From Sandaracinaceae bacterium (GTDB taxonomy: Bacteria; Myxococcota_A; Polyangia; Polyangiales; Sandaracinaceae): a DNA stretch of 64,000 nucleotides. Numbering within the stretch: position 1 is the stretch's first letter; each line of letters begins with the position of its first letter. The stretch spans positions 496,001 through 560,000 of the forward strand of contig JACKEC010000015.1 in the NCBI GenBank assembly GCA_020633195.1, written 5' to 3'. This document shows, in pieces, positions 51,701 through 59,639 of the stretch. The notes under the pieces are model-generated. The model saw nothing but the letters and a program-made list of their open reading frames with translations, made no database searches and was not told the DNA's origin. A program made the position numbers and the translations under genes.

Positions 51701-53201
51701 CGACAACTCCAACGCGGATCGTCGCACCTCCGCCAACGCCGCGATCGATCTCGACGAGGTGCTCGGCGGGCTCGCGAGCCCCGACGACGACGGCGAGCGA
51801 TCGCACCGCGACGCCAACGGCTACTTCACGACCGTCGTCACGGTGCGGACCACGACCGAGCGCGCCGCGCAGCACGAGGTGCGGCGCTGCTCCGACGCGT
51901 CGCGCCTGTCGCTGGCGGATCGCGAGGAGCTGTGGCGCGAGCGCCTCGGCGCGGCGGGCGGCCCGAGCGGCTGGGTCGGCGTGTACCGCACCGCGATCCG
52001 CGAGTGCGAGGCGCCGAGCTGGCGCGACCGCCGCACGCTCCTGTCCGCGATCCTCGGCTCAGCCGGGAGCGTCGACAGGATGATCTCCGTCTACCACCTC
52101 TTCTCGACGGGCTCCGAGCGCGGCTTCCTGCGCGGCGCGATCCTCGCGCGGGTCCGCTCGCCGCAGGACCTGCGGTCGGTGCGCGGCGCGTTCGGGCTCG
52201 GCAACGAGCCGGACTGGGAGCTCGTGGAGCAGGTGCTCGAGCGCGCCGCCAACGAGGCCGCGCGGGTGCGCGCGCTGCGGCGCCTCTCGATGCAGTACCC
52301 GGACAGCTTCGATCTCAAGCTGCGCCTGCTCGAGGCGCTCGAGACGGGCGGCCACGGCGCCGAGGCGCGGCGCCTCGCGGACCACCTGCGCACCGACGCG
52401 CGCAGCGACGCGGGCGTGCGCACAGCGGTCGGCGAGATGTACCTGCGCATGGGCCAAGAGGAAGAGGCGCGCCGCGTCTTCAGCGAGATCGTGGAGTTCG
52501 CGCCCCTCGACGAGCTGGCCCGGCGTCGGCTCGGCGACCTCTACCGCGCGCATGGCTGGTTCGAGGACGCGTACCGGCAGTACCAGACGCTCGCCTCGAT
52601 CCGACCCGACGACCCGACCGCGCTGCTGCTCCTCGCTCAGGCGGCGGCGGGGACCGGCCGCATCGACGAGGCGCTCCGGCTCGAGCAGCGCCTGATGGAG
52701 ACCGCGCAGCCCGGCGCCGAGCAAGGGATCGCGCGCATCGCGCAGCTGTGGACCTCGGTCCGGCTCGCGAAGCTCCGCGCCGCCGCGCGCGAGGCGAACG
52801 ACGAGGAGCGCCTCGGCGCGCTCGACCGGCGCGTGCGGCGCAGCGGCGTGCTCGGCGTCGCCGGCGACCTGCGGGCGACGCTCGTCTGGTCCCACCCGGA
52901 CGCGCAGATCGGGCTGTGGGCCGCGCACCCCAACGACGGCCTCGCGCGGCCCGCCGAGATCGCGCCCGAGTTCGGCATCGAGGCGTTCGACGTGCCGGAG
53001 CAGGACGACGGCACCTACCGCTTCGAGGTCCGGCGCGCCGACGCGAGCTCGCCGACCGACATGGCCGCGGAGCTCGTGCTCGTGTGGCACGAGGGCCGCG
53101 AGGACGAGGTGGTCGAGGTCGTCCCGCTCGACTTCTCGGGCGGCCGCGCGGCCTACGCGTGGACGCTGACCGGCAGCGCGCTCACCGAGGCGCGTCGCTG
53201 A
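48783..53201 (+). CDS. Giant lipoprotein: FecR-like, VIT, vWA and TPR domains
   Basis: 1472 residues, ATG at 48783 with GGGGGAG upstream. Signal SSSILAAALLAACG gives a lipobox LAAC. Domains in order: FecR-like beta domain (about 30-170, GDGGLTRLSLDSGPWGLLDA), VIT domain (about 200-330, VEQVFFNPASEMVEGLYRI), vWA (about 450-630), a second hydrophobic lipobox-like segment near Cys799 (VALGPLAIAGCAGG), low-complexity Pro/Gly, then TPR-like helices (about 1130-1350). The vWA MIDAS is DVSAGTD (Asp462): the second Ser of DxSxS is Gly. The protein is probably tethered in the envelope and exposes adhesion and protein-binding modules. Its 3' end overlaps the convergent channel gene by 20 bp. Confidence 0.88.
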   Translation: MTRTLSSSILAAALLAACGPDAQLDRTLATVERVRGEATLEESTVERVGRVAPSQALTIGDGGLTRLSLDSGPWGLLDAAARVTIVDEATIALEAGRMYAEAGEGEELFVTAGERSIRVSDASVSATLEGDLAVYVVRGEVSWTAGEARGIARAGEQLTLGSEPATTPVTLWRDWTGGLARPGPSDARGPEGVGVLEARVPDEIGQARWPLVIRRLDVQVRIVGDLAVTEVEQVFFNPASEMVEGLYRIRVPEEAVLQRFAVDRDGHMVDGYVREKAQAQAAYQAQVYRGSQLDPALLEWVAPGRYRARIYPIRPGETRRIVVRYAEWLAPIAEGGPRLYRYPMGGGRDAPRVQELSVAVDVEEAEVERLRAGMGAAVEGGRVRLRRSDFAPRSDFWLELYGSPQGQRAWRAPHEPPPRAPDARTVVGEADERDYFYLPLHLPERLFADARATGVDLVIVADVSAGTDRSHLELGRSVAEAISAHLGANDRVAIVTSDLTIRSLGDGPLELGDASPDRVEALLDGLARVPAGGATDLGAAIAAAAGLLDPARPGAVIYVGDGAPTVGELEAEGLLERIARLPAPLRLYAVGVGGDANLDLLESLTRGGGLALRVEERSAAADAALRLLGHVTRPVAQRVTVALGDGIENVYPRRPVDVVEGEILSVSGRIRDALPTTVHVHGTISGTDFDEDIPVATLPTEQSTDLRLRWAGERLRQLLLEGAGREEVAELGVRYGLITPFSSYYVPSAAELNGYGPLGLRWIDQPDLLQQVDLERRASRSGLDAIFAVALGPLAIAGCAGGDDEPAAVSSAMQEAQGWAGDPAPEVAEEEAMPVEAPVVVAEPMAPPPAQPATSTPMPTSGSTATVTGAPGGSPPADAFGGDDGIVDQLQRLGYAPGPARPATRSREAGGEVMDPWAGSEDVLAAAEGVGAGGGGQGYGQAAQQNERRARVVERNVRPNLALRLGGRADQADDNSNADRRTSANAAIDLDEVLGGLASPDDDGERSHRDANGYFTTVVTVRTTTERAAQHEVRRCSDASRLSLADREELWRERLGAAGGPSGWVGVYRTAIRECEAPSWRDRRTLLSAILGSAGSVDRMISVYHLFSTGSERGFLRGAILARVRSPQDLRSVRGAFGLGNEPDWELVEQVLERAANEAARVRALRRLSMQYPDSFDLKLRLLEALETGGHGAEARRLADHLRTDARSDAGVRTAVGEMYLRMGQEEEARRVFSEIVEFAPLDELARRRLGDLYRAHGWFEDAYRQYQTLASIRPDDPTALLLLAQAAAGTGRIDEALRLEQRLMETAQPGAEQGIARIAQLWTSVRLAKLRAAAREANDEERLGALDRRVRRSGVLGVAGDLRATLVWSHPDAQIGLWAAHPNDGLARPAEIAPEFGIEAFDVPEQDDGTYRFEVRRADASSPTDMAAELVLVWHEGREDEVVEVVPLDFSGGRAAYAWTLTGSALTEARR

Positions 53202-54708
53202 GCGCCGCCCCCGTCGCCGCGGCGAAGCGCGCGTGCGCGACCTGCAGCTCGGCGCGCGCGTCGATGAGGACGGCGTCGGCGGCCGCCGCGGCCTGCTCGC
53301 GCAGGTTGACGATGAACAGCTGCGTGGCGCCGAGCTCGAAGCGCCGCCGCTCCGCGTCCGCCACCGCGCTCGCGACCTCGGCGCTCTGCGCCGCGAGCCG
53401 CTGCCGCTCCTCGGCGGCGCGCACCGCGCTGTAGGCGTCCTGCACCGCCGCGCCGATCTGCTCACGGACGAGCTGCGCGTCCGCCTCGAGCGCCGCGAGC
53501 TCCGCGTTGGACCGGTCGATCCCGCCGCGCGCCTCACGAAACTGGAGCGGCAGCGAGACGAGGACCGAGCCCTCGACCACCGCCGGGCCCAGCACGCTCT
53601 GCTGGTCGGCGGTGCCCGATCCGAGGTCGACCGACGCGCCGACGGTGAGGTCGATCCGCGGCGCGAGCTGGTTCTCGGCGTAGTCGACGGAGACGCGCTG
53701 CCGGCGCAGCAGGGCGCGGTAGCGCTCCATCTCCGGCCGACGCCCCCACGCGGCGTTCACCTCCTCGCGCACGTCGACCGACAGCGGCGGCGCGTCTTCG
53801 GTGACGAGCGGCACCGCGCTCGGTCGAGGGACCCGGGGGCTCCCGTCGTCGCGCCGCAGGTAGAGCGACAGCGCGATCGACGCGCCCTCGAGCGCGCGCC
53901 GCGCGCTCACGAGCGACGTCCTTCGCGACAGCACCGCGCGCCGGTTCTCCAGCGACTCGATCGCGGGGATGGCGCCCGCGCCGACCCGCGCGGCGACCTG
54001 CGCCTCGCGCGCCTCCGCGAGCTCGAGCAGCCCGGCGGCGACCTGGTAGCGCTGCCCCGCCGCCACCCACGACCAGTACGCGCGCGCCGCGTCGAGCCGC
54101 ATGCTCAGGCGTCGCGCCTCGAGGCTCGCCTCCTCGGCGTCGGTCGCGTGCTCCGCGCGCCACATCCGCGCGCGGCGCGCGTCGATCGGCCCGTCGCGCC
54201 AGAGGGGCACGCGGACCCGAGCGCGCACCTCCCCCGCGTCCAGCGTCTGGTACTGCCCGTAGTAGCTCGGCACGTCGCCGCCGCGGCCGATCCGCCACCC
54301 GGCGCTCACGCTCGCGCCCCAGAGCGGCGTCGGCTGCTCGAGCATCACGTCGGCGCGCCCCCAGTCGTAGTACCCCACGGGGGCCGCCCAGCCCTGCGCC
54401 GTAAGCGACAGATCGAAGCCCCCCTCGGCCGCGAGCTGCTCGCCCTCGGCCGCGCGCACGCTCTGGCGCGCCGACTCCAGCGTCGGGTGGTGCCGCTCGA
54501 CCGACGCGAGGACCGCCCCGAGCGTGAGTGGCGCGCCGCCCCCCACCGTCGCGCGGTCGCTCGGCTCGAGCGGGGGCAGCTGGTAGCCGCCGGGGAAGGT
54601 CAGCTCCGCGCTCGGCGCGTCCGGCGCCTGGCCGTGGGCCACGGCACCGACGGAGGCGACGAGCGAGAGGGCGCCCGCGAGCACCGCCATGAGGCTTGCA
54701 TGCTTCAT
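53182..54708 (-). CDS. TolC-family outer-membrane efflux channel
   Basis: 508 residues, ATG at 54708 overlapping the upstream stop by one base (TGATG). Signal peptide ends GAVAHGQA. The two coiled-coil repeats expected of TolC proteins are visible: LTLGAVLASVERHHPTLESA opening the first, and a second from about residue 280 (LEGASIALSLYLRRDDGSPR) with long Ala/Glu/Arg helices (EEASLEARRLSMRLDAARAY, VQDAYSAVRAAEERQRLAAQ). It would trimerise to form the outer-membrane exit of the exporter encoded by the two genes upstream. Its 3' end converges on the VIT/vWA gene. Confidence 0.88.
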   Translation of the reverse strand: MKHASLMAVLAGALSLVASVGAVAHGQAPDAPSAELTFPGGYQLPPLEPSDRATVGGGAPLTLGAVLASVERHHPTLESARQSVRAAEGEQLAAEGGFDLSLTAQGWAAPVGYYDWGRADVMLEQPTPLWGASVSAGWRIGRGGDVPSYYGQYQTLDAGEVRARVRVPLWRDGPIDARRARMWRAEHATDAEEASLEARRLSMRLDAARAYWSWVAAGQRYQVAAGLLELAEAREAQVAARVGAGAIPAIESLENRRAVLSRRTSLVSARRALEGASIALSLYLRRDDGSPRVPRPSAVPLVTEDAPPLSVDVREEVNAAWGRRPEMERYRALLRRQRVSVDYAENQLAPRIDLTVGASVDLGSGTADQQSVLGPAVVEGSVLVSLPLQFREARGGIDRSNAELAALEADAQLVREQIGAAVQDAYSAVRAAEERQRLAAQSAEVASAVADAERRRFELGATQLFIVNLREQAAAAADAVLIDARAELQVAHARFAAATGAALSDAPR

Positions 54709-56120
54709 CAGTAGTCGCCCTCGTCGCCGTAGCCGCCCTCTTCGCCGTACGAGTCGCCGCCGCCGTACCCGCCGCCGCCGTAGCCAGGGCTCGAGTACGA
54801 GCCCGCGCCGGGGTCGGTCGACGGCGGCGAGTCGAGCACGGGGGGGAAGCCGTTGAGCTGACGCCACAGCTCGAAGCCGACGCTCACGCGCTCGAGCAGC
54901 ACCCAGCCGTTCGCGCGGACGCCCTGCCGCAGGAAGCGCGTGGAAGGCCACGGCTCGTCGTCGGGATCCGGGACCACGACCACGCGGAAGTTCCCGCGGC
55001 CGTCGTCGGTCGAGTCCACGAACGCGACCCGGCCGCCGAACGTTCCGACCGCGACCGATGGCCACCCCGCGAACTGCACCGCGGGCCAGCCCTCGAACTG
55101 CAGCCGCACGTCGCGCCCCGGCGCGATGATCGCGGCGTCGTTGCCGTCCACCCACAGCTCCACCGCGCGGTCGACGGTGTCGGGCACGAGCACCGCGAGG
55201 GTGTCTCCGGCGCTGACCTGATCGCCGCCTTGGTTCGCGACGAGGCGGAAGATGGTCCCGGCGCGCGACGCGGTGACGAGCTGCGCCTCCTGGCGCGAGA
55301 TCCGGACGTCGAGGCGCGCGAGCGCGGCGCGCGCGTTGGCCGCGTCGCTCTGGTAGGACTGGAGCGACGTGCGCGCCGACTCGATCGCGGACTCGCGATC
55401 GGCCCGCGCCCGCTCGAGCTCCGCGCGCTTCGCGGTGAGCTCGTCGCGTGAAGCCCGCGCTCGCGCGCGCGCCGAGTCGCGGTTCGTCCGCGCCTGCGCC
55501 CACGCCAGCTCCGCGAGCTCCCGGTCCCGGACCGACGCGAGGCCCTGCTCGGACAAGGCGCGTTGACGGGCCAGGTTCAGCGTCGCCGTGTCGAGGGCCG
55601 CGTCCGCCGCCTGCTCCCTCTGGTCGCTGGCCTCCACGGACTGCTGCGCGGCGCGGACCCGGGCGTCGTAGCTCGCGACCGAGCTGGCCTGCCCGCGCGT
55701 CACCGCCTCGAGCCGGGCGCGCTGCGCCTCCACGCTCGCCTCGTAGTTGCGCAGCCGCTCCGCGGTGGCGTCGCGCTCGAGGCCGAGCCGCTCCATCAGC
55801 TGCGGGTCGTTGTCCGAGATGCGGACGATCGGGTCTCCCACCGCGACGACGGAGCCCTCCTGGACGAACCACTCGACCACGCGACCGCCGACCGGGGCCT
55901 CCACGTTCTGTCGCCGCTCGAGCGGCGCGTACGCGATCACGCGCCCGCCGCCGCGGACGTTCTGCTGCCAGGGCGACACGAGCGTGAAGACGACGAACGC
56001 GACGAACGCTCCCGTCAGCCCCACCGCGATCCGGCGTGCGCGGACGGGCGGCGGCACGAGGCGCGTCGAGGGCAGGGGGGCGGGCTCGCGGTAGGGGCCG
56101 GCGTGGGCGGTTCCGAACAT
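54708..56120 (-). CDS. HlyD-type membrane-fusion (adaptor) protein
   Basis: 470 residues, ATG at 56120, two bases after the ABC stop. One inner-membrane helix at about 30-50 (IAVGLTGAFVAFVVFTLVSP). A biotinyl-lipoyl-like half domain (VEAPVGGRVVEWFVQEGSVV), a long coiled-coil hairpin (about 110-270, LARQRALSEQGLASVRDREL) and a second lipoyl half (AGTIFRLVANQGGDQVSAGD) follow, then a beta-barrel. The C-terminus is an odd Gly/Tyr/Asp-rich tail (GYGGGGYGGGDSYGEEGG). It bridges the ABC subunit and the TolC-type channel. The tail has no known role. Confidence 0.9.
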   Translation of the reverse strand: MFGTAHAGPYREPAPLPSTRLVPPPVRARRIAVGLTGAFVAFVVFTLVSPWQQNVRGGGRVIAYAPLERRQNVEAPVGGRVVEWFVQEGSVVAVGDPIVRISDNDPQLMERLGLERDATAERLRNYEASVEAQRARLEAVTRGQASSVASYDARVRAAQQSVEASDQREQAADAALDTATLNLARQRALSEQGLASVRDRELAELAWAQARTNRDSARARARASRDELTAKRAELERARADRESAIESARTSLQSYQSDAANARAALARLDVRISRQEAQLVTASRAGTIFRLVANQGGDQVSAGDTLAVLVPDTVDRAVELWVDGNDAAIIAPGRDVRLQFEGWPAVQFAGWPSVAVGTFGGRVAFVDSTDDGRGNFRVVVVPDPDDEPWPSTRFLRQGVRANGWVLLERVSVGFELWRQLNGFPPVLDSPPSTDPGAGSYSSPGYGGGGYGGGDSYGEEGGYGDEGDY

Positions 56121-56121
56121 C

Positions 56122-58302
56122 TCAAGCCTCCGTGGGGGCGGTGTCGAAGAGGCATCCGTCGCGGAGCGCGAGCGCTCGCGTCGCGCGTCGACGGATCGCC
56201 GGGTCGTCGGTGACGACGAGCAGGGTCCAGGGCGCGTCCGCGGCGAAGAGAACGTCGAGCACTCCGTCCCGCGTCGCCGCGTCGAGGCCGTCGAGCGCGC
56301 CGTCGATCACGAGCAGCGACGGTCGGCCCACGATGGCGCGCGCGATGACGAGGCGCTGGGCCTGCCCGCGGGAGAGCGGCCCCCCGTCGGGCATCACGCG
56401 CGTCGCGAGCCCTTCGGGCAGCGCCGCGATCTCGTCGAGCAGGTCCACCGCGCGCAGCGCCGCGCGCACCTGCGCCGCGTCGACGTGCCGGCGACCGAAC
56501 GCCACGTTGTCGGCGATCGTGCCGACCACCACCTCGGCCCCTCGCACCAGCGCGGCGCGCTCTCGGAGCTCCTGGCGATCCACGTCGCCGAGGTCGAGGC
56601 CGTCGATCTGAACGCTCCCCGCGCGGGCCGTCCGGAGCCCGAGGAGGACGTCGACGAGCGCGGTCCGGCCCGCGCCGCTGACCCCCGCGAGCACCGCGCG
56701 GTCCCCCGGCGCGAGCTCGAGCGAGACGTCGGTGAAGAGCGGCTCGCGGCCTTCGAAGGCGAACGAGAGCCCGCGCGCCTCGAGCTTCGCGCCCCACGCG
56801 CCGGGGGCGGGGAGCGGCGTGGTCGGGCCGCACGGCTCGAGGGGCAGGTCGAGGAGCTGCCCGACCTTGTCGAGCGCCGCGAGCAGATCGTAGGTGGTCT
56901 CGAGGTGCTTGCCGATCTTGGCGAACGACGCGACGACCATCGTCACGATGAGCTCCGCGGCGACGAGCTGGCCGAGCGTGAGCTGCCGCTCGATCACGAG
57001 CCAGCCCCCGATCCCGAGGACCCCCGCGCTCGCGAACGCCTGTAGCGCGAGCGCGCCCGCGAGCTGGCGGAAGACGACGCGGAAGTGCTTGTCGCGGCCC
57101 GTCAGGTAGGCGGCCGCGAGCTCGTCCGCGCGCTGCCGAGCCAGCGTCGGGCCGCCCGCGAGGCGGAACGCCGAGGGGTGACGCGCGACCTCCTCGAGCC
57201 AGCTCGCGACCTCGTACTTGGCCTTCGACTCCTTCACCGCGGTGGCCGTCGCGCCGCGGCCGAGCCCGAACAAGATCCCCGCCACGAGGCCGAGGAGCAC
57301 CACGTCGAACGCGAGCAGGAGCGGGTGGTAGAACGCGAGCACGAGCATCCCGACCGCAGCGGTGAGCACCACCTGCAGGCCGTCGATGAGGAGCGACGAC
57401 GCGGCCTTCTGGATCGTGAACAGATCGAAGAAGCGGTTGACCAGCTCGGGGCCGTGCGCGCGATCGAAGGCCGAGAGCTCGACCCGCGGCAGCCGGTGCG
57501 ACAGGTCGTTGACCAGCCGCACGAAGAGGCGCCGCTGTAGCACCTCGACGATCCATGCCTGCAGCGCTCGAAGGACGCCCGCGAAGGCGAGCCCCAGGAG
57601 CACGAGGATCGCGAGGACGGCGAGCGGCTGCAGCAGCGTGCCGAACGCGACGGTGTTCACCAGCGCCTGCACCGCGATCGGCGTCGCGAGCGTCAGGAGG
57701 CCGACCCCGATCGCGTAGACGAGCGTCACCAGGACGTCGTGGCGCTCCTGGCGCAGCACGAGGCGCAGCCGCGCCCACGGCGACGGAGGGGGCCCCGAGC
57801 CCTCCGCGTCGTCGGCCGCCCCATCGGGATCGTGGAGGAGCCCCGGCGGATCGACGGCGACCCAGGTCACCGCGCCGAGCTGCGCGGGGTCGAGCAGCTC
57901 GGCGAGCTCGCCGCGGCTCGCCCAACGGACCACCCCGTCGCGACGCTCCACCTCGAGCTGTCGGCCCCGGCGATCGGTCAGCAGGACCCAGCGTCCGTCG
58001 ACGTCGAGCGCGACCACCGGGTGCTCGGGGCCGACCGCGCGGGCGATGTCGGCGACGCTCCCCTCCAGGTGGGTCGCGTGGAGCCCCAGCTCCTCGCAGG
58101 CGGCGACGAGCCGCTGAGGCCAGGGCCCACGGTCCTCGGCGCTCGTTCGATCCGCGATGGCCCGCAGCGCGTCGAGGTCGACGTCGAGCCCGACGGCGCC
58201 GTCGACGCGTCGGAGGAGCGCCTCCCAGTCGCCGAGCCACGCCGCCGCGGCCTCGCCGGGAGGGCGCGGCAGGAAGGATCCCCGCTCTTCGATGGGCGCC
58301 AC
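56122..58302 (-). CDS. Type I secretion ABC subunit with degenerate ATPase site
   Basis: 726 residues; GTG at 58302 has GGGGAG upstream and lies two bases after the upstream stop. Residues 1-180 resemble an inactive C39-like domain (LAACEELGLHATHLEGSVAD, VVALDVDGRWVLLTDRRGRQ), with no catalytic Cys/His seen. Six membrane helices span about 200-440. In the ATPase domain, Walker A is GVSGAGRTA (Lys to Arg546), the signature is LSRGQAQRL, Walker B is LLVIDGALDGLDA (catalytic Glu to Gly668), and the switch His is VTDDP (His to Asp699). All three key residues are changed. With HlyD and TolC partners it should export peptide or protein, but its ATPase would be weak or absent. Confidence 0.87.
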   Translation of the reverse strand: MAPIEERGSFLPRPPGEAAAAWLGDWEALLRRVDGAVGLDVDLDALRAIADRTSAEDRGPWPQRLVAACEELGLHATHLEGSVADIARAVGPEHPVVALDVDGRWVLLTDRRGRQLEVERRDGVVRWASRGELAELLDPAQLGAVTWVAVDPPGLLHDPDGAADDAEGSGPPPSPWARLRLVLRQERHDVLVTLVYAIGVGLLTLATPIAVQALVNTVAFGTLLQPLAVLAILVLLGLAFAGVLRALQAWIVEVLQRRLFVRLVNDLSHRLPRVELSAFDRAHGPELVNRFFDLFTIQKAASSLLIDGLQVVLTAAVGMLVLAFYHPLLLAFDVVLLGLVAGILFGLGRGATATAVKESKAKYEVASWLEEVARHPSAFRLAGGPTLARQRADELAAAYLTGRDKHFRVVFRQLAGALALQAFASAGVLGIGGWLVIERQLTLGQLVAAELIVTMVVASFAKIGKHLETTYDLLAALDKVGQLLDLPLEPCGPTTPLPAPGAWGAKLEARGLSFAFEGREPLFTDVSLELAPGDRAVLAGVSGAGRTALVDVLLGLRTARAGSVQIDGLDLGDVDRQELRERAALVRGAEVVVGTIADNVAFGRRHVDAAQVRAALRAVDLLDEIAALPEGLATRVMPDGGPLSRGQAQRLVIARAIVGRPSLLVIDGALDGLDAATRDGVLDVLFAADAPWTLLVVTDDPAIRRRATRALALRDGCLFDTAPTEA

Positions 58303-58304
58303 CG

Positions 58305-58604
58305 TCAGCTCCCCAGCATCCGCTCGGTGTCCACCCGGCGAGCGACCGACGAGGCCACGCGATGGCAGAGCCGCTCGCCAGCCTCCGCGAGCGTGAGGGC
58401 CTCGGTCCGGACCTCGAGGTCGCCGTGGTCTCGCAGCCGGACGGATCCCGTGCCGCTCACACCGGACTCGCTCGACCGCAGCGCGAGCGAGACGCGATGG
58501 ACCTCCGCCGTGTAGCTCCCCATCGCGCTCCGGAGCCGCTCCCGCAGCGCCATCGGGGCCTCGGCGTCGCATCCGCCGACCTGGATTCGAATGTGGATCT
58601 GCAT
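58305..58604 (-). CDS. Small HPF/RaiA-like protein
   Basis: 99 residues, ATG at 58604, two bases before the ABC start. The start MQIHIRIQVGGCDAEAPMAL, helix ALRERLRSAMGSYTAEVHRV and strand SLALRSSESG, a second helix near the end (LTLAEAGERLCHRVASSVAR), follow the beta-alpha-beta-beta-beta-alpha plan of ribosome hibernation factors (HPF/RaiA). It lacks the C-terminal dimer domain of long HPF, like short RaiA forms. It could also bind another RNA or protein. Presence as first gene of an export operon is unusual. Confidence 0.55.
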   Translation of the reverse strand: MQIHIRIQVGGCDAEAPMALRERLRSAMGSYTAEVHRVSLALRSSESGVSGTGSVRLRDHGDLEVRTEALTLAEAGERLCHRVASSVARRVDTERMLGS

Positions 58605-58705
58605 GGTGCGAGAACGTATGGGGCTCCTCGCCGATGCGAACCAATCGATAATGTGTAAGACTCGATTCGGTTATTCCGATACGGCCGTCTCGACACGGGA
58701 TCTCG
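58605..58705. promoter_or_regulatory. AT-rich divergent promoter region, export operon / NhaR-type gene
   Basis: 101 bp between the HPF-like start and the regulator start. The stretch 58640-58680 is clearly AT-richer than the surroundings (for example AATCGATAATGTGTAAGACT), the most AT-rich segment noted in the window. It must hold promoters for both directions, and NhaR/LysR-type proteins usually bind such divergent regions. No firm -10/-35 or operator could be assigned. Confidence 0.45.
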
Positions 58706-59608
58706 ATGGAGTGGCTGAACTACCACCACCTGCTCTACTTCTGGACCATCGCGAAGGAGGGCTCGGTCACGGCCGCGGCCTCCACGCTGCGGCTCTCGCA
58801 GCCGACCGTGAGCGGTCAGGTGAAGCTCCTCGAGGAGGCGCTCGGCGCGCGGCTCTTTCGCCGCGCGGGGCGCAACCTCGAGCTCACCGAGATGGGCAAG
58901 GTCGCGTATCGCTACGCCGACGACATCTTCGCGCTCGGCCGCGAGATGCAAGACGTCTTCGCGGGGCGCGCCACCTCGCGGCCGGAGCGCCTCGTCATCG
59001 GGGTGAGCGATCTGGTCCCCAAGCTCGTCCTGCACCGGCTGATCGAGCCGGCGCTCGGGCTCGATCCCCCCATCCGCGTCGTGTGCCGCGAGGACAAGAC
59101 CGAGCGGCTCCTCGCCGACCTCGCGATCCACGACATCGACCTCGTCCTGACCGACACGCCCATCGCGGGGCAGGCGAGCGTGCGCGCCTTCAACCACGTG
59201 CTCGGCGAGACGGGCGTCACGTTCTTCGCCAGGGCCTCCGACGCGCGGCGCTACCGCTCGGGCTTCCCTCACTCGCTGGAGGACGCGCCCCTGCTCGTGC
59301 CGACGGAGAACACCTTGCTCCGTCGAGGGCTCGATCACTGGTTCACGGACCTCGGCGTGCGCCCGCGGATCGTCGCCGAGTTCGAGGACAGCGGGCTCCT
59401 CAAGGCGTTCGGCGCGGAGGGGGCGGGTCTGTTCCCAGGGCCCACGGCGATCGAGGACGAGATCTGCGAGGTCTACCGCGTGAAGATCGTCGGCCGAACC
59501 GACGCCGTGGTCGAGCGCTTCTACGCGATCAACGTCGAGCGGCGGATCAAGCACCCCGCGGTGCGGCTCATCGTCGAGCACGCGAAGGCCGCGCTCTTCC
59601 CCACCTGA
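58706..59608 (+). CDS. nhaR: NhaR-type LysR-family regulator
   Basis: 300 residues, ATG at 58706. The start MEWLNYHHLLYFWTIAKEGS is the hallmark of NhaR proteins, followed by TLRLSQPTVSGQVKLLEEAL and RRAGRNLELTEMGKVAYRYA, ADDIFALGREMQDV. Effector domain pieces VCREDKTERLLADLAIHDID and DLVLTDTPIAG also match. In E. coli NhaR activates the Na/H antiporter nhaA in response to sodium and also pgaA. No antiporter is near; the divergent exporter operon is the obvious candidate target. The symbol refers to family; the target is inferred. Confidence 0.85.
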   Translation: MEWLNYHHLLYFWTIAKEGSVTAAASTLRLSQPTVSGQVKLLEEALGARLFRRAGRNLELTEMGKVAYRYADDIFALGREMQDVFAGRATSRPERLVIGVSDLVPKLVLHRLIEPALGLDPPIRVVCREDKTERLLADLAIHDIDLVLTDTPIAGQASVRAFNHVLGETGVTFFARASDARRYRSGFPHSLEDAPLLVPTENTLLRRGLDHWFTDLGVRPRIVAEFEDSGLLKAFGAEGAGLFPGPTAIEDEICEVYRVKIVGRTDAVVERFYAINVERRIKHPAVRLIVEHAKAALFPT

Positions 59609-59639
59609 GGGCTCGCGCGGTGTGCTTCACTACGCCGTC

